Source: Shewanella nanhaiensis (GTDB taxonomy: Bacteria; Pseudomonadota; Gammaproteobacteria; Enterobacterales; Shewanellaceae). From it: DNA of 64,000 bases. The stretch is from NCBI RefSeq assembly GCF_019457885.1, contig NZ_JAHZST010000012.1:96479-160478 (forward strand). Direction: 5' to 3'. Below, piece after piece: positions 1-8,224 of this stretch (within the stretch, counting starts at the first letter, position 1; every line of letters starts with the position of its first letter). Under the pieces are notes generated by a model that did not search any database, was not told the DNA's origin, and was given only the letters and a program-made list of their open reading frames with translations. Position numbers and translations under genes: made by a program.

Positions 1-408
1 GTGCTTATACTCAGCGTGCTCAATATGAGTAGGAACATCGACACAACGAACAACATTTAAGTCCTGAACGGCGGTATCAATAGCAAGGCCATTAGCTTGA
101 CGCTTTGAAATCCACTCCGTCATTTTGTGTAATTGAATACGTCCGAGTACTCCCTGCATCTCAGTCATACGCCAGTTTGTGCCAAAACTATCATGCAACC
201 AACGGAAACCTGGTGGATGTTCACGATTATAAATGGCATCAAAACTCTTACCATGATCTTTATATGACCACATGTCTTGCCAAAGCGCTTTATCGTTAGT
301 AGTGACCATTCCACCTTCGCCACCCGTCGTCATAATCTTATCTTGGCAAAATGACCAAGCACCTATATGACCAATAGAAGTACGAGAATGAGGACATCCA
401 TTAATTTG
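1..408 (-). pseudogene. 5'-truncated DegT/DnrJ/EryC1/StrS aminotransferase, running off the window
   Basis: The minus strand is open from an in-frame TAG at 409-411 down to base 1, about 136 codons. The translation has the PLP-lysine region of sugar aminotransferases: GHIGAWSFCQDKIMTTGGEGG-type text, where the Lys before the GEGG turn is the expected Schiff-base residue. Such enzymes transaminate 4-keto or 3-keto nucleotide sugars for O-antigen or capsule synthesis. The N-terminal half, including the start, is missing: the frame stops about 60 bases before the transposase-like gene at 471. The 3' end lies outside the window. The family is clear. Calling it a broken remnant is an inference from the missing 5' half. 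Confidence 0.75.
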
Positions 409-470
409 CTAAATCTGAATTCGCCACCTAGACTTTGATTGATATTTAATCGTTTTGTTTGGTGGTAATG

Positions 471-1511
471 ATGACTCAGGCGCGTTCGACTCAAGTTTCT
501 CTTACTGATACAGCATATTATCATTGTATCTCTCGCTGTGTACGCCGTGCATTTTTGTGTGGTAAAGATGGCTATAGCGGAAAAAGCTTTGAACATCGTC
601 GTTTATGGTTAGTTGAGCGTATTCACTATTTAAGTGATATTTTCTCTGTAGATGTATGTGCCTATGCTGTTATGTCTAACCATTATCACTTGGTTTTGCA
701 TGTTGATGTTGAGCAAGCGGAGGCGTGGTCCCATAAAGAGGTGGCCACTCGTTGGTGCCAGATGCATGCAGGGCATCCGCTTGTTTTATCTTGGTTGGCG
801 GGGGAGTCAGGGTCTGAAGCTGAAACAAACGCTGCGTTAACGTTAATCGAGGTTTGGCGAGATAGACTGATGGATATTTCGTGGTTTATGCGCAACTTAA
901 ATGAATTTATAGCACGCCAGGCGAATAAGGAAGATGGTTGTAAAGGTCGTTTCTGGGAAGGGCGATTTAAGTCTCAGGCTTTGTTGGACGAAAAGGCATT
1001 ATTGGCATGTATGGCTTATGTTGACTTAAATCCGATCAGAGCAAAAATGGTAGCGAGTGTCGAAGATTCTGAGTTTACTTCTGCTTATGAGCGTATTCAT
1101 AATAAGGTGTGTTCAGACGAAAGTGCTGTGAACCTTTCAGATGTTCATCTAACAAATAACTCATCGTTAGGGCTTAACAATGCGGGTGTTAAATCGACTA
1201 AAGCCTTACTGGGTTTTATTGGCAATGAAACGGATGCGCAACCCAAAGGTATTGCATTTTCATTACTTGATTATCTCGAATTATTAGATTGGACGGGCAG
1301 GGTCATTCACCCATATAAACGGGGTGCTATCACGTCTAATAGACCTAAACTGTTATATCAACTCGGCTTTAGTGATCAAAAATGGTTAGCTATGGCGTCG
1401 CGTATTGGGGGACGAGATCACTGCGCTGTGGGGACGTTATCTGAATTAGTGCAATATGCCCATAATACAGGGCGTTGCTGGATCTCTGGCCAAAAGAGCA
1501 TTAGCCTTTAG
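471..1511 (+). CDS. REP-associated tyrosine (Y1/HUH) transposase-like protein
   Basis: The protein is about 346 aa and has the IS200-like Y1 transposase signature: the HUH motif in MSNHYHLVLH, followed by GRFWEGRFKSQ and AYVDLNPIRA. Family members bind single-stranded REP hairpins and are usually single-copy domesticated genes rather than mobile insertion sequences. It is longer than the roughly 165-aa E. coli RayT and has a C-terminal extension of about 150 aa, typical of the larger Shewanella/Vibrio forms. I chose ATG 471: GGTGG lies about 6 nt upstream. ATG 468 and TTG 459 are alternatives. No terminal inverted repeats of an IS are visible. It sits directly beside the truncated aminotransferase. 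Confidence 0.85.
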   Translation: MTQARSTQVSLTDTAYYHCISRCVRRAFLCGKDGYSGKSFEHRRLWLVERIHYLSDIFSVDVCAYAVMSNHYHLVLHVDVEQAEAWSHKEVATRWCQMHAGHPLVLSWLAGESGSEAETNAALTLIEVWRDRLMDISWFMRNLNEFIARQANKEDGCKGRFWEGRFKSQALLDEKALLACMAYVDLNPIRAKMVASVEDSEFTSAYERIHNKVCSDESAVNLSDVHLTNNSSLGLNNAGVKSTKALLGFIGNETDAQPKGIAFSLLDYLELLDWTGRVIHPYKRGAITSNRPKLLYQLGFSDQKWLAMASRIGGRDHCAVGTLSELVQYAHNTGRCWISGQKSISL

Positions 1512-1522
1512 GCGTTAAAAAA

Positions 1523-1579
1523 GTAATCACAGTAACAGTGCTAAATCTTGAAATTAACAGTATCATCCATAATCTTTAG
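1523..1579. repeat. left imperfect direct repeat flanking the abiE operon
   Basis: GTAATCAC at 1523 and CATCCATAATCTTTAG at 1564-1579 recur in the same order and nearly the same spacing (41 versus 40 bases) at 3126-3181. The bases between the two blocks are only loosely similar. The pair brackets the toxin-antitoxin operon. Confidence 0.6.
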
Positions 1580-1630
1580 AACTTTACTGGGTAGACAGAT
1601 CGCTAAATGAGGCTGCAACCTAAGATAAAG

Positions 1631-2521
1631 CTAAAGGCTCATATCAAATTTGTTTGTTGGTGAGTTTGGTTGTGAAACTCTCTTACCCATGTCACTAATT
1701 GTTTCTCTCACATAGTCCCAATACTCAGGTACATCAAGCGTTTTTGCTTGTAATGTTTGAGGTACAAACCGACTCATCTCGCTGTTGAAGTCTGCCTTAA
1801 CTGCATCATCTTCAGTTAGATTTTTTAATTGCCTGCTCAGCGCAATTAAAAAGGAATCACGCTCCTTGTAGCGGGCTTCTAGTTTGTTGTTGATTAGCTG
1901 GTTATTGACCTCAATGCCTCTTTGACTTAGCCACACAATATCCCATATATCACGGGGCTTAATTCGCCTTGCCCTGTACGCTAAAGCAATAAATTTATCA
2001 GCTAAAATTTCGTCCATTGTTTGGCAGCGAATTAGCATTCCCTCTGTCGGTGTGTCGATTCCGTAGTGATTGATAGGCACTCGATTTGTCAAATCGAAAG
2101 AGGGTAAAGCACAAACATCAATGTGCATTTTCTGTCTGGGTAGATCAGCACGATTTGGTTCTTTCTCTATGCTGATTTTCCACGATGACGTATTCCCTTG
2201 CTTGTCTGGGCTGGGTTTATTGACGTATACAGGTATTTCATATTTTTTTTGCAAAAAGCTCTGTATTTCATACTCAAGCCCATCAAACATCGATGGCTTA
2301 AAATCATGACCACCATTAAAGTCTAAGTCTTCAGATAACCGAGAGCTGTTGTAGCAAAGGCGTAGTGACGTACCGCCAATGAAGGTGAGTCTTTGTAGTG
2401 CCCCGTGTTCTGTCATGACATGCAAAATATCATGATGAAGTATCTCTTTTTCGATCACTTCAACAACGGGGGCTAACTCAGGGTTACGTTTTAGAATTTC
2501 GTCTATTTTTTGTTTTAGCAT
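1631..2521 (-). CDS. abiEii: AbiEii-type nucleotidyltransferase toxin
   Basis: This 296-aa protein carries the DUF1814/AbiEii signature: GGTSLRLCYNSSRLSEDLDF at residues 48-67 (the GGTxLR and S/DxD nucleotidyltransferase core), DKFIALAYRARR, and the late KPRDIWDI motif. AbiEii proteins are type IV toxins of abortive-infection and plasmid-stabilising systems, giving reversible growth arrest by nucleotide transfer to RNA targets such as tRNA. It starts 14 nt after the antitoxin gene, so the pair is one operon driven from the palindromic promoter region at 3061-3103. Length and motif order are normal and it looks intact. The target is unknown. Confidence 0.88.
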   Translation of the reverse strand: MLKQKIDEILKRNPELAPVVEVIEKEILHHDILHVMTEHGALQRLTFIGGTSLRLCYNSSRLSEDLDFNGGHDFKPSMFDGLEYEIQSFLQKKYEIPVYVNKPSPDKQGNTSSWKISIEKEPNRADLPRQKMHIDVCALPSFDLTNRVPINHYGIDTPTEGMLIRCQTMDEILADKFIALAYRARRIKPRDIWDIVWLSQRGIEVNNQLINNKLEARYKERDSFLIALSRQLKNLTEDDAVKADFNSEMSRFVPQTLQAKTLDVPEYWDYVRETISDMGKRVSQPNSPTNKFDMSL

Positions 2522-2535
2522 AGTAGAGAGCCCAG

Positions 2536-3060
2536 TTAGTGATTTATCATTTGTAGGTTTCGTTTACAGCTTTTTAAATCGGCTAATGCTCGATGAGGCA
2601 TAGCTCGATACATTTTCACTTCTTTGTCGAAGAATAGGTCATTTTCAAGCTGTGATATTTTGTGCTTAGTATGTGTAAATTCGACTACTCCGTAGCGAGT
2701 TTTAAATGTCCCACTTCGCCCCCTAGTCATTAGAGTCAGGCGATCCATAATGATTTGAGATATCTCTCCAGTACGTGACAATTCACTCTCTAAACTTATA
2801 TAACTTAGGTAGCCTGGCCTTAATTTACGGGCGACTTCATATATTGCAGTTCGGGGATTTGGAGGGGTGATTGTGCTTTCAAAAAGACCATTAGCGATTC
2901 GATTAATGGTGCCTTTTTTAACACAGTCGTACAGAAATTTGTTAAAACGGGGTGTTTGTTCGACATTGAGAAGGTAGGCGAGTTCAGCCTTACTGAATAC
3001 GCCTTTGCCAAATTTACTTGATTCAGCCATAGCTGAAATTAGTTTTTCTACCTTAGTCAC
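2536..3060 (-). CDS. abiEi: AbiEi-type antitoxin / transcriptional repressor
   Basis: This 174-aa protein fits the AbiEi antitoxin: an N-terminal winged-helix segment (about residues 3-60, KVEKLISAM...FSKAELAYLL...TINRIANGLF) and the C-terminal AbiEi_4-like region (RPGYLSYISLESEL, YGVVEFTHTKHK, RALADLKSC). In type IV systems the N domain represses the operon and the C domain counters the toxin. The longest reading starts at GTG 3060, immediately next to the perfect palindrome, with no clear Shine-Dalgarno. ATG 3030 is an alternative, but it would remove helix 1. It lies first in the operon, upstream of the toxin. Confidence 0.85.
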   Translation of the reverse strand: MTKVEKLISAMAESSKFGKGVFSKAELAYLLNVEQTPRFNKFLYDCVKKGTINRIANGLFESTITPPNPRTAIYEVARKLRPGYLSYISLESELSRTGEISQIIMDRLTLMTRGRSGTFKTRYGVVEFTHTKHKISQLENDLFFDKEVKMYRAMPHRALADLKSCKRNLQMINH

Positions 3061-3103
3061 TGGTCTACACTAAGTTACTTAATATGTAACTTAGTGTAGA
3101 CCA
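3061..3103 (-). promoter_or_regulatory. 43-bp palindromic operator of the abiE operon
   Basis: Perfect 18-bp inverted repeat: TGGTCTACACTAAGTTAC at 3061-3078 and its exact complement at 3086-3103, with a 7-base AT spacer. It abuts the GTG start of the antitoxin. Known AbiEi proteins autorepress by binding inverted repeats in their own promoter, so this is the expected operator. The operator role is inferred from position and symmetry. Confidence 0.8.
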
Positions 3104-3125
3104 TGTTGTGAGTAAAAGAAACTAG

Positions 3126-3181
3126 GTAATCACTTGGCTGGCTAACTGTGCAAAAGTAACGGTGGCATCCATAATCTTTAG
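3126..3181. repeat. right imperfect direct repeat flanking the abiE operon
   Basis: Partner of the repeat at 1523-1579: GTAATCAC at 3126-3133 and CATCCATAATCTTTAG at 3166-3181, 40 bases apart. No integrase or tRNA is associated with it. Confidence 0.6.
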
Positions 3182-3221
3182 TCGTGATTAATGCTTAGCC
3201 ATGAGATCTCGTACTGGGGGC

Positions 3222-3519
3222 CGGGCTCATTGCCCTGCTAGGACGGCACTACGTGCCCACTAGGTTCTAGGGCGCCGCAAGTGGCTAAGGTTGACGGAAT
3301 GACCTTCGGCCGCACGGAACGCTTTGCTTACGGTAAGAGCAAAATCAAAAGCTGAATCTTTTTGCTTTATCCGTGAGTGAGGGACGAACGTTCCGTTATC
3401 CGTAAGCGCAGCATTCGTTCTAGCTTTTGATTTCCTAGCAGGTCGGAGGCAGTTCTCGAAGCGAAGCGTCCTAGGTCCTAGAACCTTATTTTTAAAGTAG
3501 GTTGGCATTTATGCCGTCA
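3222..3519. repeat. MITE-like foldback element, copy 1, with attached half-REP
   Basis: Non-coding block that fills most of the 3104-3748 gap. It has 10-bp terminal inverted repeats, AGGTTCTAGG at 3263-3272 and CCTAGAACCT at 3477-3486. Inside are a 12-bp inverted pair (AAATCAAAAGCT 3342-3353, AGCTTTTGATTT 3422-3433) and two 8-bp pairs (3314-3321 with 3389-3396; 3326-3333 with 3400-3407). The pairs interleave. A half-REP (GTAGGTTGGCATTTATGCCGTC) follows at 3497. Close copies lie at 6677-6970 and, inverted, at 22492-22743. The 82-codon reading frame across it is not a gene. Bases 3520-3748 show nothing further. Confidence 0.8.
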
Positions 3520-3748
3520 GGTTTATATATGAAGAAGGGGCTCAGCTAGTTACCTTGATGTCGCGAAAGTCTGTATTTTTTACTGCTCTTTTGTTGTGTG
3601 TTTTGTAGGGGTAAAATTCTTTACTTAAAAATGCCATTGTTGAGATAAAAACATCTTTAATTGTGCTAAAATCAACGCCACTGCATTCTATCATTATATA
3701 TTTTTGAGTTGTTGTATTATGTCTAGCTTTTTTACTCTGGAGCGGAAA

Positions 3749-5677
3749 ATGGATTTTTTTCAGGTGTTATTCTCTTTAAATCGAACTTATAAGCGATTAG
3801 TTAGTGTTGGAATAGATACTGTTTGTTTGTTAGCTTCATTTTGGCTGGCACTAATGGTAAGAACTGATTCAGTTACCGCTTTTGGCAATCAAGGATACTG
3901 GCTTCTTATTGGCTTAGTTTGGCCTATTAGTATTATTGCTTTTATGAAGTTGGGTCTATATCGAGCTGTGCTTAGGTATTTGAGCCTACAAGCCTTAACC
4001 GCAATTTTGTTAGGTGTAGTGATATCTACAGCGAGTCTGGTGTTTATCTCATACTTTGCCAATTTAGGCTTACCTCGTACAGTTCCCGTTATTTATGCTG
4101 CTTTTGCTTTAGTCTTGATTGGGGGCTCAAGGGGAGTGATACGAGTTGCTGTTGGTTCAGGAATGAAGCGGGAAGGTGAACCAGTTATTATCTATGGAGC
4201 AGGCGTTAGCGGCAGGCAACTCGTTACTGCTTTAGTTCAGAGCCATGAATACTATCCTTTTGCTTTTGTTGATGATGATGTGACAACCCATGGCAGTGTG
4301 ATTCAAGGTGTGCATGTTCACTCTCCTTCGATAATGCGTAAGCTGATAAAGCAAAAGCAGGCGACTAAGGTGCTGCTTGCTATTCCAAGTGCCTCTCGTC
4401 AGAGAAGAAAAGAGATATTACTCTCTCTTGAACCTTTAGCTGTTCAAGTTTTAACACTGCCTGCAATGGCTGATTTGGTAAGCGGCAATAAGCTTTATAG
4501 CGACATTAAAGAGGTGGAGATAGATGACCTGTTGGGTCGCGATGCCGTTTCCCCAAGAGAAGACTTACTCAAAGATAATATTACAGATAAAGTCGTGATG
4601 GTCACTGGGGCTGGTGGCTCGATAGGTTCTGAGCTTTGTCGTCAGATATTGAAGCAAAAGCCCAGTAAACTTGTTCTGTTTGAGTTGTCAGAGTTTGGTT
4701 TGTACTCAATAGAGAAAGAGCTATCTGCAACGGCTAGAGAGAATGGGCTTGATGTTGAGATCTTTCCGATGCTTGGCTCAGTACAGAGAGAGAACCGCGT
4801 TCAGGCCGTAATGGAGTCATTTCAAGTTCAGACTGTATATCATGCCGCAGCATACAAACATGTGCCTTTAGTTGAACATAATGTGGTCGAAGGTGTACGT
4901 AATAACGTATTCGGCACCATGTATACTGCTCGTGCTGCCATTGCAGCTAAAGTGGAAACTTTTGTACTTATCTCAACAGATAAGGCTGTACGTCCAACAA
5001 ATGTGATGGGAACAACAAAGCGTATGGCGGAGTTATCCTTACAAGCTTTAGCCAAGGAGTCTCATGCTACTCGTTTTTGTATGGTGCGATTTGGTAATGT
5101 TTTAGGCTCATCTGGCTCTGTCGTACCGCTGTTTAGAAAGCAGATTGCATCTGGTGGGCCTGTTACGGTCACTCATCCGGAAATTACTCGCTTTTTTATG
5201 ACCATTCCAGAAGCTTCGCAACTTGTTATTCAAGCGGGTGCTATGGGGAAAGGTGGAGATGTCTTTGTTTTGGACATGGGGGAGTCAGTTAAGATTGTAG
5301 ACTTAGCAGCGAAGATGATCCGCTTAAGTGGTTTTGAAGTTCAAGACTCTATCAACCCAGATGGGGATATTTCAATTGAGTTTACAGGCCTCCGTCCTGG
5401 TGAGAAGTTATATGAAGAACTACTTATCGGTGATGATGTTACCGGTACCGAGCATGAGCGGATCATGACAGCCAATGAAGCCTACCTTTCTTGGGATGAG
5501 CTAGAAGTTATTTTGAGTAAGCTTGATATGGCGTGCCATGAATTTAACCATGAACTTATTCGTGATATTTTGCTGAAAACCCCTACTGGCTTTAATCCAA
5601 CAGATGGCATCTGCGATCTGGTTTGGAAAGTGAAGAATGAGCAGCAAGGTACAAAAGTTGTGTCCCTAGTGTCTTAA
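3749..5677 (+). CDS. membrane-bound UDP-N-acetylhexosamine 4,6-dehydratase (WbpM/PglF/CapD family)
   Basis: The N-terminal ~130 residues hold four or five membrane helices, followed by a CoA_binding_3-like Rossmann domain (VIIYGAGVSGRQLV). A C-terminal short-chain dehydratase domain follows (VVMVTGAGGSIGSELCRQ). In the active site, STDKAVRPTNVMGTTKR has Met in place of the usual Tyr, the SMK variant seen in WbpM-type dehydratases. The enzyme makes the 4-keto-6-deoxy intermediate of UDP-QuiNAc, UDP-FucNAc or bacillosamine sugars, which fits the aminotransferase remnant at 1-408. ATG 3749 was chosen because GGAG lies about 6 nt upstream; the longer reading from 3704 has no such site. The resulting length, 642 aa, is normal. 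Confidence 0.93.
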   Translation: MDFFQVLFSLNRTYKRLVSVGIDTVCLLASFWLALMVRTDSVTAFGNQGYWLLIGLVWPISIIAFMKLGLYRAVLRYLSLQALTAILLGVVISTASLVFISYFANLGLPRTVPVIYAAFALVLIGGSRGVIRVAVGSGMKREGEPVIIYGAGVSGRQLVTALVQSHEYYPFAFVDDDVTTHGSVIQGVHVHSPSIMRKLIKQKQATKVLLAIPSASRQRRKEILLSLEPLAVQVLTLPAMADLVSGNKLYSDIKEVEIDDLLGRDAVSPREDLLKDNITDKVVMVTGAGGSIGSELCRQILKQKPSKLVLFELSEFGLYSIEKELSATARENGLDVEIFPMLGSVQRENRVQAVMESFQVQTVYHAAAYKHVPLVEHNVVEGVRNNVFGTMYTARAAIAAKVETFVLISTDKAVRPTNVMGTTKRMAELSLQALAKESHATRFCMVRFGNVLGSSGSVVPLFRKQIASGGPVTVTHPEITRFFMTIPEASQLVIQAGAMGKGGDVFVLDMGESVKIVDLAAKMIRLSGFEVQDSINPDGDISIEFTGLRPGEKLYEELLIGDDVTGTEHERIMTANEAYLSWDELEVILSKLDMACHEFNHELIRDILLKTPTGFNPTDGICDLVWKVKNEQQGTKVVSLVS

Positions 5678-5726
5678 TACATTAGTATCTTAATATATTA
5701 GTGTCTTGACTCTATTCAAATACTCT

Positions 5727-5770
5727 AAACGGCTCCCATTTATTTATAAGGGAGCCGTTTCCGTTTTAAT
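5727..5770 (+). terminator. rho-independent terminator after the dehydratase gene
   Basis: An 11-bp perfect stem, AAACGGCTCCC at 5727-5737 and GGGAGCCGTTT at 5750-5760, with a 12-base AT loop, followed by a short T-rich tail (CCGTTTTAATTT). It lies between the dehydratase stop and galU. Confidence 0.75.
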
Positions 5771-5787
5771 TTAAGGATCAAATTTAA

Positions 5788-6672
5788 ATGAAAGTTGTTA
5801 TTCCTGTAGCGGGGCTTGGAACACGCATGTTGCCAGCTACTAAAGCTATCCCAAAAGAGATGCTTCCTTTAGTTGATAAACCACTTATTCAATATATCGT
5901 CGACGAATGTGTAAAAGCGGGTGTAAAAGAGATCGTTTTAGTTACTCATGCCAGTAAAAACGCAATAGAGAATCATTTTGATACCTCCTATGAGCTTGAG
6001 TCTACGCTTGAGAAGCGGGTCAAGCGTCAATTATTAGATGAAGTTAAATCAATATGTCCTAAAGATGTCACTATCATGCATGTACGTCAAGGAGAAGCAA
6101 AAGGATTAGGTCATGCAGTACTTTGCGCTAAACCATGTATTGGTGATAATCCATTTGCCGTTGTTTTGCCCGATGTGATTTTAGATGAATACACAGCGGA
6201 TCAAACCAATGAAAACTTAGCAGCTATGATTGGACGATATAAATCAACTTTAGCTAGTCAAATTATGGTTGCACCTGTGCCAATGGAAGAGGTTAACAAA
6301 TATGGTATAGCGGATTGTAACGGTATTGAAATAGCAACAGGTGAATCAGCAAAAATTAAGGCGATGGTTGAAAAGCCTGCTGTAGATAAAGCACCATCGA
6401 ACTTAGCTGTTGTTGGCCGTTATGTATTATCGGAGAGGATTTGGGAGTTACTTGCTAAAACTCCTGCTGGCGCAGGCGATGAGATTCAACTCACCGATGC
6501 TATCGATATGTTGATTGAGTCGGATACTGTTGAAGCTTTCCACATGACTGGTAAGTCTCATGATTGTGGCGATAAACTAGGTTACATGACTGCCTTTGTT
6601 GAATACGGGCTAAGAAACGAGAAGTTTGGCGCAGAGTTTCGTCAAAATTTGGAGCTTTTGATTAAGAGCTAA
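5788..6672 (+). CDS. galU: UTP-glucose-1-phosphate uridylyltransferase, first copy
   Basis: A 294-aa protein beginning MKVVIPVAGLGTRMLPATKA, the nucleotide-binding signature of GalU, with KEMLPLVDKPLIQY, the GLGHAVLCA loop and VEKP. It makes UDP-glucose from glucose-1-phosphate and UTP for surface polysaccharides. ATG 5788 is preceded by AAGGA. A second galU lies at 45568-46485 beside galE; by eye the two share roughly two thirds of their residues, so they are diverged paralogues. This copy lies inside the O-antigen-type region and is followed by a foldback repeat, so it is probably the locus-specific copy. Confidence 0.95.
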   Translation: MKVVIPVAGLGTRMLPATKAIPKEMLPLVDKPLIQYIVDECVKAGVKEIVLVTHASKNAIENHFDTSYELESTLEKRVKRQLLDEVKSICPKDVTIMHVRQGEAKGLGHAVLCAKPCIGDNPFAVVLPDVILDEYTADQTNENLAAMIGRYKSTLASQIMVAPVPMEEVNKYGIADCNGIEIATGESAKIKAMVEKPAVDKAPSNLAVVGRYVLSERIWELLAKTPAGAGDEIQLTDAIDMLIESDTVEAFHMTGKSHDCGDKLGYMTAFVEYGLRNEKFGAEFRQNLELLIKS

Positions 6673-6676
6673 GAAG

Positions 6677-6970
6677 GACGGGCTTCGCCCTGCGAGGACG
6701 GCACAAGTGCCTGCTAGGTTCTAGGGCGCTTCGCTATTATAAACGCGGAACGCTTGCGACTACAGTTGACGGAATGACCTTCGGCCGCACGGAACGCTTT
6801 GCTTACGGTAAGAGCAAAATCAAAAGCTGAATCTTTTTTACTTTATCCGTAAGTGAGCACGAACGTTCCGTCATCCGAAAGCGCAGCGTTCGTTCTAGCT
6901 TTTGATTTCCTAGCAGCCAAAGGGCGCTCTCGCAGCGAAGCGTCCTAGGTCCTAGAACCTTATTTTTAAA
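6677..6970. repeat. MITE-like foldback element, copy 2
   Basis: Same structure as copy 1, with terminal repeats AGGTTCTAGG at 6716-6725 and CCTAGAACCT at 6951-6960. The roughly 150-base core is by eye above 90 per cent identical to copy 1. It carries an extra insert (CTATTATAAACGCGGAACGC region) near 6735. The left flank has two small hairpins (GGGCTTCGCCC; GGCACAAGTGCC). Confidence 0.8.
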
Positions 6971-7042
6971 GTAGGTCGGCATTTATGCCGTCGATCTTGT
7001 TTGTTGTGTTGATTGAGTTTGATGGGCTAAAGCCCAACCTAC
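6971..7042. repeat. REP/BIME-like inverted pair
   Basis: GTAGGTCGGCATTTATGCCGTC and, in opposite orientation, GATGGGCTAAAGCCCAACCTAC, about 28 bases apart. The ends GTAGGT/ACCTAC are shared with all other copies in the window. It directly abuts foldback copy 2. Bases 7043-7129 show no further feature. Confidence 0.75.
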
Positions 7043-7129
7043 AGGGGCGCAAAGAAGAGCGTTGAAATCAAAGTTTGCTACTATTTTTATCGCGACATAG
7101 CGTTCAGGGTAAGGGAAATGAGAGAATAG

Positions 7130-8221
7130 ATGAGCAAAACCATATTGGTGACAGGTGGGGCTGGTTTTATTGGATCGGCGCTCATTCGTTTTTTAATTAA
7201 TGAAACTGATAATAGGGTTATTAACTTAGACAAACTAACCTATGCCGGTAACCTGCTTTCACTTAAAGATATTGAAGCGGATGAGCGTTATCATTTTATT
7301 CATGGTGATATCTGCGACAAAACTCTGGTCTGTCAAACGTTAAAGCATTTTCAACCTGACTTTATTATGAACTTAGCGGCAGAGAGTCATGTTGACCGCT
7401 CCATAGAGGGGCCGTCTGCATTTATTGAAACCAATATCTTAGGAACCTTTAGCTTGCTGGAAGCGGCAAGAAGTTATTGTTTAACTTTATCAGATGAAAA
7501 GCGTCATGGTTTTCGATTTCATCATATTTCTACCGATGAGGTGTATGGTGAATTAGGAGATTCAGGATATTTCACAGAAGAGAGTCCTTACTTGCCCAGT
7601 TCACCATACTCGGCGAGTAAGGCGGCATCTGATCACTTAGTGCGTGCATGGAGCCGGACCTATAACCTTCCTGTTGTGTTAACAAACTGCTCTAATAATT
7701 ATGGTGCCTATCAGTATCCAGAAAAACTTATCCCCTTAGTGATAATGAATGCGTTGACTGGCGAGCCTATCCCTATATATGGTGACGGTAAGCAGGTTAG
7801 AGACTGGCTGTATGTCGATGACCATGTTCGTGCTCTATATTATGTTGTGACAAAAGGAGAGGTGGGGGAGACTTACAATATTGGTGGGTGTAATGAAAAA
7901 ACTAATTTGGAGGTGGTTACTGCCATCTGTGTACTGCTTGAAGAGTTGGCTCTAACTAACGCCTATTCCAGTAATGAAATAGATGGAGGGTTTTCGAGTT
8001 TAATCACCTATGTGACCGATAGACCTGGTCATGATACTCGTTATGCTATCGATGCCGGGAAAATAGCACGAGAGCTAAATTGGCAGCCAATGGAGTCTTT
8101 TAGTTCAGGTTTGAGAAAAACGGTTATCTGGTACTTAGAAAATCAAGCCTGGTGCCAATCGATTCTCACTAAATCTCAAAACAAACCATCTTCACCAAAT
8201 AAGCCATCTGAAGCTGATTGA
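7130..8221 (+). CDS. rfbB: dTDP-glucose 4,6-dehydratase
   Basis: A 363-aa extended SDR enzyme with GGAGFIGSALIR (NAD-binding GxxGxxG), NLAAESHVDRSI, HISTDEVYGEL and the catalytic YSASKAASDH (YxxxK). It converts dTDP-glucose to dTDP-4-keto-6-deoxyglucose, the common precursor of rhamnose and other deoxysugars. It is followed 3 nt later by the rfbD-like gene, so they are co-transcribed. No rfbA or rfbC is found in the window; these must lie elsewhere, or the product is another deoxysugar. The C-terminal tail after residue ~345 is rich in Ser, Pro and Lys. Confidence 0.94.
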   Translation: MSKTILVTGGAGFIGSALIRFLINETDNRVINLDKLTYAGNLLSLKDIEADERYHFIHGDICDKTLVCQTLKHFQPDFIMNLAAESHVDRSIEGPSAFIETNILGTFSLLEAARSYCLTLSDEKRHGFRFHHISTDEVYGELGDSGYFTEESPYLPSSPYSASKAASDHLVRAWSRTYNLPVVLTNCSNNYGAYQYPEKLIPLVIMNALTGEPIPIYGDGKQVRDWLYVDDHVRALYYVVTKGEVGETYNIGGCNEKTNLEVVTAICVLLEELALTNAYSSNEIDGGFSSLITYVTDRPGHDTRYAIDAGKIARELNWQPMESFSSGLRKTVIWYLENQAWCQSILTKSQNKPSSPNKPSEAD

Positions 8222-8224
8222 GAT

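Noticed and set aside
3260..3508. 82-codon open frame on the minus strand
   Set aside because: It lies wholly inside the foldback repeat; related copies have indels that break the frame.
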